A stretch of 64,000 nt of DNA from the NCBI RefSeq assembly GCF_001421505.1, contig NZ_LMKL01000008.1, positions 240,881 through 304,880 of the forward strand, read 5' to 3'. Of this stretch, positions 46,385-53,733 are shown in pieces; position 1 is the first letter of the stretch; each line of letters opens with the position of its first letter. The notes below the pieces were generated by a model that searched no databases, was not told where the DNA came from, and saw only the letters and a list, made by a program, of their open reading frames with translations. The stretch comes from Sphingomonas sp. Leaf17. Lineage in GTDB: Bacteria > Pseudomonadota > Alphaproteobacteria > Sphingomonadales > Sphingomonadaceae. The translations under genes and the position numbers were made by a program.

Positions 46385-46460
46385 TCTAAAACATTTCTAG
46401 CAAGTCATTCTAAAGACTATCTAAAAGACGGTTCTAAAACATATCTGAAAGACGATTCTA
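46385..46460. repeat. 24-bp iterons with alternating 11/13-base sub-spacing
   Basis: TCTAAA-like cores start at 46385, 46396, 46409, 46420, 46433, 46444 and 46457. Spacings alternate 11, 13, 11, 13, 11, 13, so each 24-bp unit has two half-sites. Units 46409-46432 and 46433-46456 share the most bases (TCTAAA, then ATCT, then AAAGACG). The half-sites fall roughly one helical turn apart, suited to dimeric or cooperative protein binding. Confidence 0.75.
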
Positions 46461-46503
46461 TAATTTCTTATAACAAACCTCTTATATACCCCGTTATAAA
46501 AAT

Positions 46504-46533
46504 ATGACTTAGTCATCCGACGAAGTCGGTTTT
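46504..46533 (+). terminator. Tandem hairpins, likely terminator after the iterons
   Basis: ATGAC-TTA-GTCAT (46504-46516) is followed at once by CCGAC-GAA-GTCGG (46517-46529) and TTTT. The second is a small intrinsic terminator shape; the pair could also be a structured origin element. Confidence 0.45.
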
Positions 46534-46551
46534 GGTATGTCAGTTATATCA

Positions 46552-46583
46552 GGTTCTATCTGTCAGGTATAAGCTGGTTCTAT
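46552..46583. repeat. Second 24-bp-spaced repeat pair
   Basis: GGTTCTAT occurs at 46552-46559 and 46576-46583, again exactly 24 bases apart, and GTTCTAAAAC occurs in the main array at 46431. This suggests the same binding protein. Confidence 0.45.
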
Positions 46584-46753
46584 AGGACAATTTTAGACGT
46601 CATGATAGTTTGATAGTGTCATGTTATATCGTTTTTTATATGAAACCATCTAAGTTTGATTGGAGGCTATTATTGATACGTTTTACGTTCTTGTTGATCG
46701 TTTTTTGATTATCGAACGACCGTTAAAAACGGGATTAGAACGTCGATTGATCG

Positions 46754-46948
46754 TTATTGGTAGGATCTAACGTTTTGGCATCGGATCGGTCGCTGACGGC
46801 GGTTTAAAACGCGGTATTTCTGGGATTGCCGGTTCAATCGGGTTCCGTCGGATTGTGGATCGATCGCAATGACTGCTGAGGGCTGGAAAGCAGCGCCTTC
46901 CGCCTTCCCTAATTTCAAATATCCATCCAGCCGAGCAAACAGCTCCAT
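46754..46948 (-). CDS. Small hypothetical protein, uncertain
   Basis: A 64-residue frame with GAGAG a few bases before the ATG. The product is basic at its C-terminus (RRQRPIRCQNVRSYQ) and has no recognised motif. It lies within the repeat-rich region and may be a chance frame. Confidence 0.25.
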   Translation of the reverse strand: MELFARLDGYLKLGKAEGAAFQPSAVIAIDPQSDGTRLNRQSQKYRVLNRRQRPIRCQNVRSYQ

Positions 46949-47138
46949 AAGCGCTCTCTCACGAGTGCCGAGATAGCGAACTTTGATAGAATGTGGACAG
47001 GCAGCTTTTCAGTGCGCGTATGCACATTGCCCGCGCGCGAGACATATCGTCTGCGTCAAACTGCGCGGCGATGGTTTCTATTTTGCGCGTGTGAACTGAA
47101 CATCGCTCCGGTATTCTGGCAAAGCCTATTCGCATTTG

Positions 47139-47654
47139 TTACGGCAAGCCAACGAGTGTCCGCCTGATACGGGTTTCTGCGTCCTTCACCCGCTTTGCCA
47201 CCTTCCTGCACTGCCACCATATGATTGCCGAGCAGGCCGCGAAAATAGCCGTGGGTAAAACGAGATAGAAGCCGAAAATGAACCACATGCCATCTTGCCG
47301 TGCCGGTAGATTCTGCCAGACCGTACAGTAGCCGAAGTAGGCGATACTAACCGCGAAAAGCGCGAATAAAATCGGCAAAAGGCGGCGGTTGAAGTCGTGG
47401 AAGCCAATCTCAAGGCCGCTTACCTCGCCGCTCAGGCTGCGGACATTGGCTATCTCAATCCGCATGTCCTTGGCTGTCACTGCGCCAAGCAGGGTATTCA
47501 CGCGCCGCGACAGGCCTGAAACGCCAGTGACGGATACGGCTTGAATTACTGCTAACGCGAGATACAGTCCTACTCCCACCGTTTGGACGTTGGCCAACTG
47601 GGCGAATGTCAGTCCGCTTGTCGTTGTCTGCCAAGGCCATAAGTCGAAACACAC
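47139..47654 (-). CDS. Membrane protein divergent from the ImmA/IrrE gene
   Basis: About 171 residues with three apolar segments (around residues 22-38, 94-112 and 120-142 of the shorter form) and a basic C-terminal tail (CRKVAKRVKDAETRIRRTL). I place the start at GTG 47654; the frame is open to 47744 but that would overlap the opposite gene. The two opposing GTG codons abut at CACGTG. Function unknown; it could be the membrane effector of the toxin-like locus beside it. Confidence 0.5.
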   Translation of the reverse strand: MCFDLWPWQTTTSGLTFAQLANVQTVGVGLYLALAVIQAVSVTGVSGLSRRVNTLLGAVTAKDMRIEIANVRSLSGEVSGLEIGFHDFNRRLLPILFALFAVSIAYFGYCTVWQNLPARQDGMWFIFGFYLVLPTAIFAACSAIIWWQCRKVAKRVKDAETRIRRTLVGLP

Positions 47655-48791
47655 GTGAAAATTCCTGCTGGTGCCCTCTCCAACGTCCTTACAGCGCGTG
47701 GCCTCAACTTGGCTACCCTCGCGTCCCGTAGCGGCGTCGCACAATCCGAACTGGAAAAAATCGTCGACGCCGGTGGTGATCTGGACGACAATGATATTAT
47801 CTCCATTGCGGATGAACTAGCCGTCCCGCTTCAGGCTCTTTTTACCCAGCAGCAACTGCCTCTGTTCTCTTCTGTTGATTTTCGTACCGCTAGTCCAAAA
47901 ATCAGCCAGTTCGAGAAAGGCACGCTCCAAGCCATCAGCTATGTTGAACGACTGTCGAGTACCTTGTCTGCGTTAGATCTCGATGTTGGCCTGGATGATA
48001 GCATCGAGCAAATTAAACCAACCACTTACTCGAACCAAGAAGCTATCGAGCTTGCGGAAAAGTGGCGCGCCCGGTGGGGCATCACCGATGATCAGCAGCT
48101 GGATTGGCAGGACGCAAACAAGATTTATGTCAGCTTGCGGGGCTTCATAGAAAGCCTTGGCGTTCTTGTGCTGCATCGGCAGTTCAAGAACGATGAAGCT
48201 GCTGGCTTATACGTCCACATTGATGACGGCCCACATACCATCGTCATCAATACGACGAACAGCAGCAAAGCACGTAAGCTTTTCACGCTGGCTCATGAGT
48301 TCGGCCACGTTCTCCTACGGAAGGAAGGTGCCTCCAATCCGTCGATCATTCGGAACAGGGTTGAGCGCTTCTGTAACCGGTTCGCGGCGTGTCTTCTCGC
48401 GCCAAAGCGCCTCATCAAGGCGGCGCTCACGCGCTTCCGCTTCACGCCAATCCCAGACGAAGATTTCATTCGCTTATTCGCCAAGAAGCTCGGGATCAGC
48501 CAAGAAGCCACCTATGTTCGTCTTGTTCAGACAGACTACCTTCGCCGGGAAGAATACAAGGCATGGAAAGCCAAGTTCGGCAACCGAAACTATGTCCCAT
48601 CAGGCGATCAAGGGGAAAAGAGCACAGGAGGAACTCCTGACCCGTTACGTGACAAGCGCACGCAATATGGAACTCGTTTGCTCGGTCTCCTTAAGCGCGC
48701 TCGTGCCACAGAACAGCTGGATGAGATCGATATATTCCGCCTTAGCGGCTTGAAACCTGTCTACCAAGATCAGCTTTTCGGGATTGCCTAG
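47655..48791 (+). CDS. XRE-like ImmA/IrrE family metallopeptidase
   Basis: A 378-residue protein starting with GTG 47655 (an in-frame stop lies just upstream). Residues 1-65 form a HTH-like domain (NVLTARGLNLATLASRSGVAQSELEKIV). Residues about 130-270 are an ImmA/IrrE-type zinc peptidase with LAHEFGHVLL (H-E-x-x-H). Such proteins remove repressors or act with PIN-type toxins. It is followed three bases later by a candidate PIN-like gene, a known pairing. Confidence 0.87.
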   Translation: MKIPAGALSNVLTARGLNLATLASRSGVAQSELEKIVDAGGDLDDNDIISIADELAVPLQALFTQQQLPLFSSVDFRTASPKISQFEKGTLQAISYVERLSSTLSALDLDVGLDDSIEQIKPTTYSNQEAIELAEKWRARWGITDDQQLDWQDANKIYVSLRGFIESLGVLVLHRQFKNDEAAGLYVHIDDGPHTIVINTTNSSKARKLFTLAHEFGHVLLRKEGASNPSIIRNRVERFCNRFAACLLAPKRLIKAALTRFRFTPIPDEDFIRLFAKKLGISQEATYVRLVQTDYLRREEYKAWKAKFGNRNYVPSGDQGEKSTGGTPDPLRDKRTQYGTRLLGLLKRARATEQLDEIDIFRLSGLKPVYQDQLFGIA

Positions 48792-48794
48792 CGG

Positions 48795-49241
48795 ATGCCG
48801 GCAGCTTCAGCTAGCGCCGTAACGCCGAAGTGGGTTATCGACCTGCATGGGATAAAAGACGCGCTTACGACAACTTCGAACTCGGCAAAGACACGAGTGC
48901 TTGACGCAATCCGTAATGGCGAAATGCTAATTATGCGATCGGTTTCAGGAGAGTTAAAGGATCTATACCCGCACCTGTGGCCAGCATTCTCGACAATATC
49001 ACCCAAAAAGTATGTCCCGACGACCGTTGCGAACCATAAATCCGCGACAGCATTGCAGGAGTTGCATGGTTCCGGCGTTTTCGGCGGTTTGCCGCTGTTC
49101 GCGCATTTCGAGGCGGTGTCGGTGGCACGGTCGAAGGGTTGCAAGCTGGTGTCGGCGGGTAAGGGATTGAAGAATTGCAAGCAGATTGCGAAGGGCTGTG
49201 GAATCCCTGGCTCGGATGTTACCGACATCAACGGAGTCTGA
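48795..49241 (+). CDS. PIN-like (DUF4411-type) partner of the ImmA/IrrE gene
   Basis: A 148-residue protein. PKWVIDLHGIKDAL and LIMRSVSGELKDLYPHLWPAF resemble the start and second acidic block of the PIN-like DUF4411 family, which is typically coded directly after an ImmA/IrrE peptidase gene. KGCKLVSAGKG... PGSDVTDING near the end could hold the last acidic residues. The identification is by context and weak similarity. Confidence 0.55.
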   Translation: MPAASASAVTPKWVIDLHGIKDALTTTSNSAKTRVLDAIRNGEMLIMRSVSGELKDLYPHLWPAFSTISPKKYVPTTVANHKSATALQELHGSGVFGGLPLFAHFEAVSVARSKGCKLVSAGKGLKNCKQIAKGCGIPGSDVTDINGV

Positions 49242-49376
49242 CCACGATGACCTTCGCTGACCCCCCGGTCGTGCCGCGTGAACGAGCGTCCGTTACTGCC
49301 AACTGATATTCTGAAACGTCGATTTTTGCTTTCCACACACCTCGAACGCTGCGGCGTAGATGACGATTGAACCGTC

Positions 49377-49700
49377 GTGCTGCCCGTGAAACCGATCGTT
49401 GTCACAATGTCAGCTATCGGTGACCCAAGTGTCATGATGGACACCACCTACCTGCCCGATCCGAACGATCGCTCCGCGAATTTCGAATTTGCGATGACGT
49501 TCAACGGGTATGAGCATTTCGGATCGTTCGAAGCGTCAGCGACTGCCGCCGGTTCGGGAGACCGATCGAGCCTGACGCTGATCCGGAACGAGCTGTTTTT
49601 CGTCGCACGAGCATCGCGTCACGGTGACGACGATAGGTATGTTGCCGTCTACCGTGAATTATTGCCGCTGTTTGCAGCGCACTACGACACGAAGCCCTGA
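49377..49700 (+). CDS. Hypothetical protein
   Basis: A 107-residue frame starting with GTG (ATG at 49407 is an alternative). FEFAMTFNGYEHFGSFEASATAA and RNELFFVARASRHG have a beta-rich look, but I recognise nothing. It lies between the PIN-like and RHH genes on the same strand. Confidence 0.5.
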   Translation: MLPVKPIVVTMSAIGDPSVMMDTTYLPDPNDRSANFEFAMTFNGYEHFGSFEASATAAGSGDRSSLTLIRNELFFVARASRHGDDDRYVAVYRELLPLFAAHYDTKP

Positions 49701-49711
49701 GCGAACGGGCA

Positions 49712-49728
49712 TAAGTACCCGGTACTTA
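49712..49728. promoter_or_regulatory. Palindromic operator before the RHH gene
   Basis: TAAGTACC-C-GGTACTTA is a perfect 8-1-8 palindrome, 19 bases before the RHH start. Such a site fits autoregulation by the ribbon-helix-helix protein. Confidence 0.6.
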
Positions 49729-49746
49729 CCAGCCGAGGTCGAACCG

Positions 49747-50061
49747 ATGAATACCCAGTCTTTACATACCCTTGTCAATTTCCGAGCATCAAAGCCGCTT
49801 TTGGAATCGTTCGATCGCGTTTGCCTGCTATCGGGTAAAACACGAACGCAGGTTCTCTCCGAAATGATGCGTCAGCGCGTCCTGCATGTCGGTTCCAAGC
49901 TGCCCGCAAAGCTGGAAACGCAGCGATCAATCGATGAACGGTTGAAGGTAGCGGTCGAGGGCCGTTCGTCGGTGCCACCTGCGGATTCACCTCGTACGTG
50001 GTCGGTCGGTGCGGGAGGTCGGGTCAAACCGTTCTCGTCGTTCGATCAGGTCGCATCGTGA
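49747..50061 (+). CDS. Ribbon-helix-helix DNA-binding protein
   Basis: A 104-residue protein. TLVNFRASKPLLESFDRVCLLSGKTRTQVLSEMMRQRVL is a single-strand-two-helix RHH/CopG fold at residues 7-45; the remainder is basic and disordered. GAGG precedes the ATG. It probably represses its own promoter through the palindrome at 49712, and may regulate element genes or act as an excision/partition protein. Confidence 0.75.
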   Translation: MNTQSLHTLVNFRASKPLLESFDRVCLLSGKTRTQVLSEMMRQRVLHVGSKLPAKLETQRSIDERLKVAVEGRSSVPPADSPRTWSVGAGGRVKPFSSFDQVAS

Positions 50062-50228
50062 GCATGCTGTCGAAGACCGTTGCGCCTAAGACGAAGGCCG
50101 AACTGATACGCGCGTTGCAATCTGCGTCGATCCGTTCGTTCGAGATATTTGAGCTTCATCAAATTTCGAATATCCCTTCCCCCGGTGAAATGAAGCGGAT
50201 TGGTGCGACGGTTATTGTGCTTCGTTAG
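50058..50228 (+). CDS. Small hypothetical protein coupled to the RHH gene
   Basis: A 56-residue protein starting with GTG in a GTGA overlap with the RHH stop (ATG 50064 possible). KTKAELIRALQSASIRSFEIFELHQISN looks helical. Its coupling suggests a partner of the RHH protein, such as an antitoxin or toxin, but there is no motif. Confidence 0.5.
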   Translation: MSMLSKTVAPKTKAELIRALQSASIRSFEIFELHQISNIPSPGEMKRIGATVIVLR

Positions 50229-50332
50229 GCGAAATTCCGTCGCCGCATTCGTTCAAGCCTATGATTCAGGTGGTTCTGCACTAGCTCCAGATCCGCATGA
50301 CGTCGGCCTGGTTTTTATGCCATAAACTCTGA

Positions 50333-50980
50333 ATGAGCGATTCTGAGTTTGATCCATTAGCCGTCGAGAACGTGGGCGTTACGTTGGCTGTCCAACTGCT
50401 TGAGCAACCCACCACGGAGTTTCCGCCGCCATCTCGGTTCAACGGACCTGGGGTGTATGCTCTTTATTACACAGGTTCGAACCCTGCCTATGCCCCGTTG
50501 GTAGCCCTTGATAATGGGCGCTGCGCATATCCAGTCTACGTCGGTCGTGCCGCCCGAGAAAGTAAAAATCAGGGATTTAGCCCGCTTCCAAGTAAGGGGG
50601 AGGAATTATATAAGCGTATTAGGAAACATTATGATTCAGTAAGTCAGACAACGAACATACAGGCAATAGACTTCAAAGTTCGTTATTTGGTTCTTAAGCC
50701 CGCTTACATAAATCTCGCTGAATCGGTATTAATTATGGCGTTCCGGCCTCCCTGGAATGGAATGGGCTTGGGAAGCAATGTTACAGGTGGTCCCAGAATG
50801 GCTGGAAAGGGGTCGCTATGGGACTCGCTACACCCCGGACGTAAAGGACGCCCGGTCGGATCAGATGAGACTGCCAAGCTCGCTGCTGACTTGATTGCTC
50901 AACGGGTCGCAGAACTTTACGAACCCTCATCTGACCCTATCATTCGCGCTATGCACGAACGTATCATGCGTTTTGTATAA
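50333..50980 (+). CDS. Eco29kI family GIY-YIG restriction endonuclease
   Basis: A 215-residue protein. GVYALYYTG and YPVYVGRAA are the GIY-YIG strands, with KGEELYKRIRKHYDSV and LAESVLIMAFRPPWNGMGLGSN (glutamate and asparagine) completing the site. This arrangement is that of Eco29kI (recognition CCGCGG by family). It converges with a C5-methyltransferase gene and overlaps it by 17 bases, so this is a type II restriction-modification pair. Confidence 0.87.
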   Translation: MSDSEFDPLAVENVGVTLAVQLLEQPTTEFPPPSRFNGPGVYALYYTGSNPAYAPLVALDNGRCAYPVYVGRAARESKNQGFSPLPSKGEELYKRIRKHYDSVSQTTNIQAIDFKVRYLVLKPAYINLAESVLIMAFRPPWNGMGLGSNVTGGPRMAGKGSLWDSLHPGRKGRPVGSDETAKLAADLIAQRVAELYEPSSDPIIRAMHERIMRFV

Positions 50981-52127
50981 GGCAGCTCCGAACTTGGATC
51001 GCTACTGCCGCGCCCAGTTGGCACGGAACTGCATTCCCGAGCTGGCGCATGGCTTCTGTCCACGATCCGTGAAAGACCATTTTGTCGGGAAACGTCTGTA
51101 GTCGAGCGCTTTCCCGAACCGAAAAATAGCGAACCGAACCGTCTGCTCTGCGCAGCATATTTTCGCCGCCCGGTACGCCATGTACCCCGGCCTTTAACGT
51201 TTTTGCCGGCTCATCAAGTGGGCTGCCCGTATGCCCTTGATAAGACCGTGCTCCTGGTTGAAGCTTATGATCATGGTAACGACTTGCTACACCAGGACAA
51301 AGTTCAGGATCGGGTAAGTCGGTGATTGCGTCGCGTACCGTTTGCCAAGGCTCACCGGTCGGCATTTCCTGAAACCTACCTGCTCGCGCAGCGCTTCGAC
51401 AGGAAGTAGACCGGTCCTTTTTGGCAATACGATGTTTGTCCCAGTAGAAACCGTCTCGATATTTTGACCATAAAAGAGCGTCTTGTGAATGAGTTGCCGC
51501 AGGGAAATGCCATTCGACTCCCGTATCAGCACGGAAGCCGACAATGAAAACCCTTTCGCGCTTTTGTGGGACACCATAATTCGCCGCGTTCAAAACGCGC
51601 ATAACGACGTTATAGAGAAGACCATCGTGACGGCCCTTAGTCTCATAGTCTTCAAGCCGCGCCAAATGATCCAGCCACGGTTCTTCTTTTCGCGCAACCA
51701 TGTCAGGGTGCCGCAACTGAAGTCGAATATACTCCAAATAGTTCGAAAACGCTGATCGTGTTAGCCCTTTAACGTTTTCGAATATGAACGATCGCGGTTT
51801 TAGCTCGCGTACAGACCGGATGGCTTGAGGAAACATATCTCGCTTGTCGAGGAACGCTTGGTGCTGCCCGCCAAGCGAAAACGGTTGGCAAGGCGGCCCC
51901 CCCGTTACGAGGTCCACCGGTCCGCTAAGTCCCTTAAAATCGAATAGGCTGACGTCCCCCTCTGTGAGAGGCCAGTCCTTCATAGCCGCTAAGCCACGGT
52001 CTTTGTTCTGCCTGATCGTGTCGCAAGCCCAACGATCCCAATCGACCACCGCGATCGGATTAAAGCCGGCTTGACTGACGCCGATACCGAGGCCTCCGGC
52101 TCCTACGAACAGCTCAACCGATTTCAT
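50964..52127 (-). CDS. DNA (cytosine-5) methyltransferase
   Basis: A 387-residue enzyme. ELFVGAGGLGIGVSQAG (motif I), GGPPCQPFSLGG (catalytic PCQ, motif IV), FENVKGL (motif VI ENV), VPQKRERVFIVG (motif VIII) and RQLGNAVP (motif X) are all present. ATG at 52127 lies inside the end of vsr; a TTG three bases earlier is less likely. It protects the site cut by the convergent endonuclease. Confidence 0.93.
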   Translation of the reverse strand: MKSVELFVGAGGLGIGVSQAGFNPIAVVDWDRWACDTIRQNKDRGLAAMKDWPLTEGDVSLFDFKGLSGPVDLVTGGPPCQPFSLGGQHQAFLDKRDMFPQAIRSVRELKPRSFIFENVKGLTRSAFSNYLEYIRLQLRHPDMVARKEEPWLDHLARLEDYETKGRHDGLLYNVVMRVLNAANYGVPQKRERVFIVGFRADTGVEWHFPAATHSQDALLWSKYRDGFYWDKHRIAKKDRSTSCRSAARAGRFQEMPTGEPWQTVRDAITDLPDPELCPGVASRYHDHKLQPGARSYQGHTGSPLDEPAKTLKAGVHGVPGGENMLRRADGSVRYFSVRESARLQTFPDKMVFHGSWTEAMRQLGNAVPCQLGAAVAIQVRSCLIQNA

Positions 52128-52533
52128 CAAGAAATTTCCTAACCGTGTTCTGGATATGTTCGCCCTTACTGCACTGGCACTCCCACAATTCCAATACCTT
52201 CCAACCGCTATCCGTCAGGGACTGAACGGTCTCCTTATCGCGAGCGCAGTTACGCTCCAATTTTGGTATCCAAAAATCATGCCTCGATTTGGGTAGACGA
52301 GCTAGCTTACACTCGGGGTCGGGATGTCGATGCCAGAAACACCCATGAACGAAGATCACTTTTCGCCTGCCTGCAAATACCAGATCCGGTTTTCCCGGCA
52401 GATTTTTTGCATGGAGCCGGTATCGATATCCCATTTTATGGGTAGCTCGCCTCACGAGCATTTCTGGCTTGGTATCTCGCGACCGAACGCGACTCATTCT
52501 CGCGCTTCGTTCAGAGGGGGAGAGAGTGTCCAT
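52114..52533 (-). CDS. vsr: Very short patch repair endonuclease Vsr
   Basis: A 139-residue protein. MSRVRSRDTKPEMLVRRATHKMGYRYRLHAKNLPGKPDLVF (catalytic aspartate in KPDLV) and IFVHGCFWHRH are the Vsr core. It nicks T:G mismatches created by deamination of methylated cytosine. Its 3' end overlaps the methyltransferase start by 14 bases, so both are translated from one message. Confidence 0.93.
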   Translation of the reverse strand: MDTLSPSERSARMSRVRSRDTKPEMLVRRATHKMGYRYRLHAKNLPGKPDLVFAGRRKVIFVHGCFWHRHPDPECKLARLPKSRHDFWIPKLERNCARDKETVQSLTDSGWKVLELWECQCSKGEHIQNTVRKFLDEIG

Positions 52534-52750
52534 GATGCGCTAGAAAAGCTTCTCAATACGAGCGTCAAGAGCGTTCCATGTCGACGTTTGCGCGCTACCG
52601 GCGTCCAAACCCAACATTTCGCATTTTGTCATTTCGGCTTCCGGCCGGTGGAAATTTCGATAGCTCGCTGGCTTTGTTCCGACAACCGGGGAAGCTGTCT
52701 TGCACTGATTCGATATTGACGTGCCCCTACGTACGCTCGATGCAAGCGCT

Positions 52751-52984
52751 ATGAAGCCTAGATGCACATGCAGTACGGGTAGCCGCTGGCTCGAAGAATC
52801 CCCCCAATCAATCCACGCTTACCGCGTGGAATGCATGAAGTGCGGCACGTTCATCAAATGGGGCGCGCATATCGAGTTAGATAAAATGATCGACGACGAG
52901 GCGGATTGCGAGGTTGTCACCTACGCAGAGCGCTCAGCGCCTCTTCCCGATCGACTTGCAGCTTTTGTGGTCGCTCCCGAATGA
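52751..52984 (+). CDS. Small cysteine-rich hypothetical protein
   Basis: A 77-residue protein starting at ATG 52751. Two cysteine pairs (C-T-C near the start and CMKCG at residue 28-32) suggest a zinc ribbon. The acidic tail (DKMIDDEADCEV) is unusual. It is on the opposite strand to vsr and just upstream of the recombinases. Function unknown. Confidence 0.5.
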   Translation: MKPRCTCSTGSRWLEESPQSIHAYRVECMKCGTFIKWGAHIELDKMIDDEADCEVVTYAERSAPLPDRLAAFVVAPE

Positions 52985-53058
52985 GCTGTGGATAAAATCG
53001 AATATTGAAAAGATCCCGTCCACGACAAACCAAGGTTTGCCTTTGACGGAGCCTCCGA

Positions 53059-53733
53059 ATGACCCGCTACATCGCCTATTATCGCGTATCGACCGCCGCG
53101 CAGGGACGATCCGGGTTAGGTCTGGCCGCACAAAAGTCGCTGGTCGATGCATTCATCGGTGACAATGATCAGGTTCTAGGGGACTATGTAGAGGTACAGT
53201 CCGGCAAGTCGGACACGCGGGACGTGCTCTGGCAAGCGATTGCCGCCGCCAAACGTCTCGGTGCGAAAGTGCTGATCGCCAAGCTCGATCGGTTTTCCCG
53301 CAAAGTCAGCTTTATCGCCGGTATCATGGAGCAGGGTGTCGGGTTGGTCGTCGCCGACATGCCGCATGCGTCGGACTTCCAACTCCATATCTTCGCTGCG
53401 CTCGCCCAGGAGGAGCGCCGAATGATCTCCGAACGCACCCGCCTTGCGCTTGCTGAAGCGAAGAAACGCGGCGTCCGTCTCGGTGCCAACGCATCGGTCC
53501 TTGCGACCAAGCATCGCCAGCAAGCTATCGACCACGCCCATTCGCTTGCGTCCGTTGTCCAGCCGCTGGTGGACGAGGGACGGTCCTATTCGGCGATTGC
53601 TCGCCACCTCAACACGCTCGGTATCCCCACGACGAAGGGAGGCCGGTTTTATGCCGAGACGGTCAAGAACGTCGTTCGGCGCTTACCATTTGGAGAAACA
53701 CCCTTATGCTCACGGAAAGGATTGGAAATGTAA
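53059..53733 (+). CDS. Serine recombinase (resolvase family)
   Basis: A 224-residue recombinase. YYRVSTAAQGRSGLGLAAQ carries the nucleophilic S11; LIAKLDRFSRKVSF, LQLHIFAALAQEERRMISERTRLAL and a C-terminal HTH (SYSAIARHLNTLGIPTTKGGRFYAETVKNVV) follow. It is the small resolvase/invertase type. Its end overlaps the integrase start by 28 bases. It could resolve replication multimers or invert DNA; no invertible segment was seen. Confidence 0.93.
   Translation: MTRYIAYYRVSTAAQGRSGLGLAAQKSLVDAFIGDNDQVLGDYVEVQSGKSDTRDVLWQAIAAAKRLGAKVLIAKLDRFSRKVSFIAGIMEQGVGLVVADMPHASDFQLHIFAALAQEERRMISERTRLALAEAKKRGVRLGANASVLATKHRQQAIDHAHSLASVVQPLVDEGRSYSAIARHLNTLGIPTTKGGRFYAETVKNVVRRLPFGETPLCSRKGLEM

Larger units (their letters stand above)
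46296..47138. other. Gene-poor AT-rich region, candidate replication origin
   Basis: About 840 bases, AT-rich up to about 46760, in an otherwise compact element. It contains the iteron array (46385-46460), a second 24-spaced repeat pair (46552 and 46576), adjacent hairpins (46504-46533) and a small uncertain reading frame on the minus strand (46754-46948). It lies directly after the HUH-type gene. Origin function is inferred. Confidence 0.55.

Noticed and set aside
46385..46460. CRISPR array
   Set aside because: Units are contiguous 24-bp repeats with no unique spacers and no cas genes nearby; they are iterons.
52540..52767. A 75-codon open frame just upstream of vsr
   Set aside because: No ribosome site at its start, no motif, and it overlaps the divergent cysteine-rich gene; possible vsr leader only.
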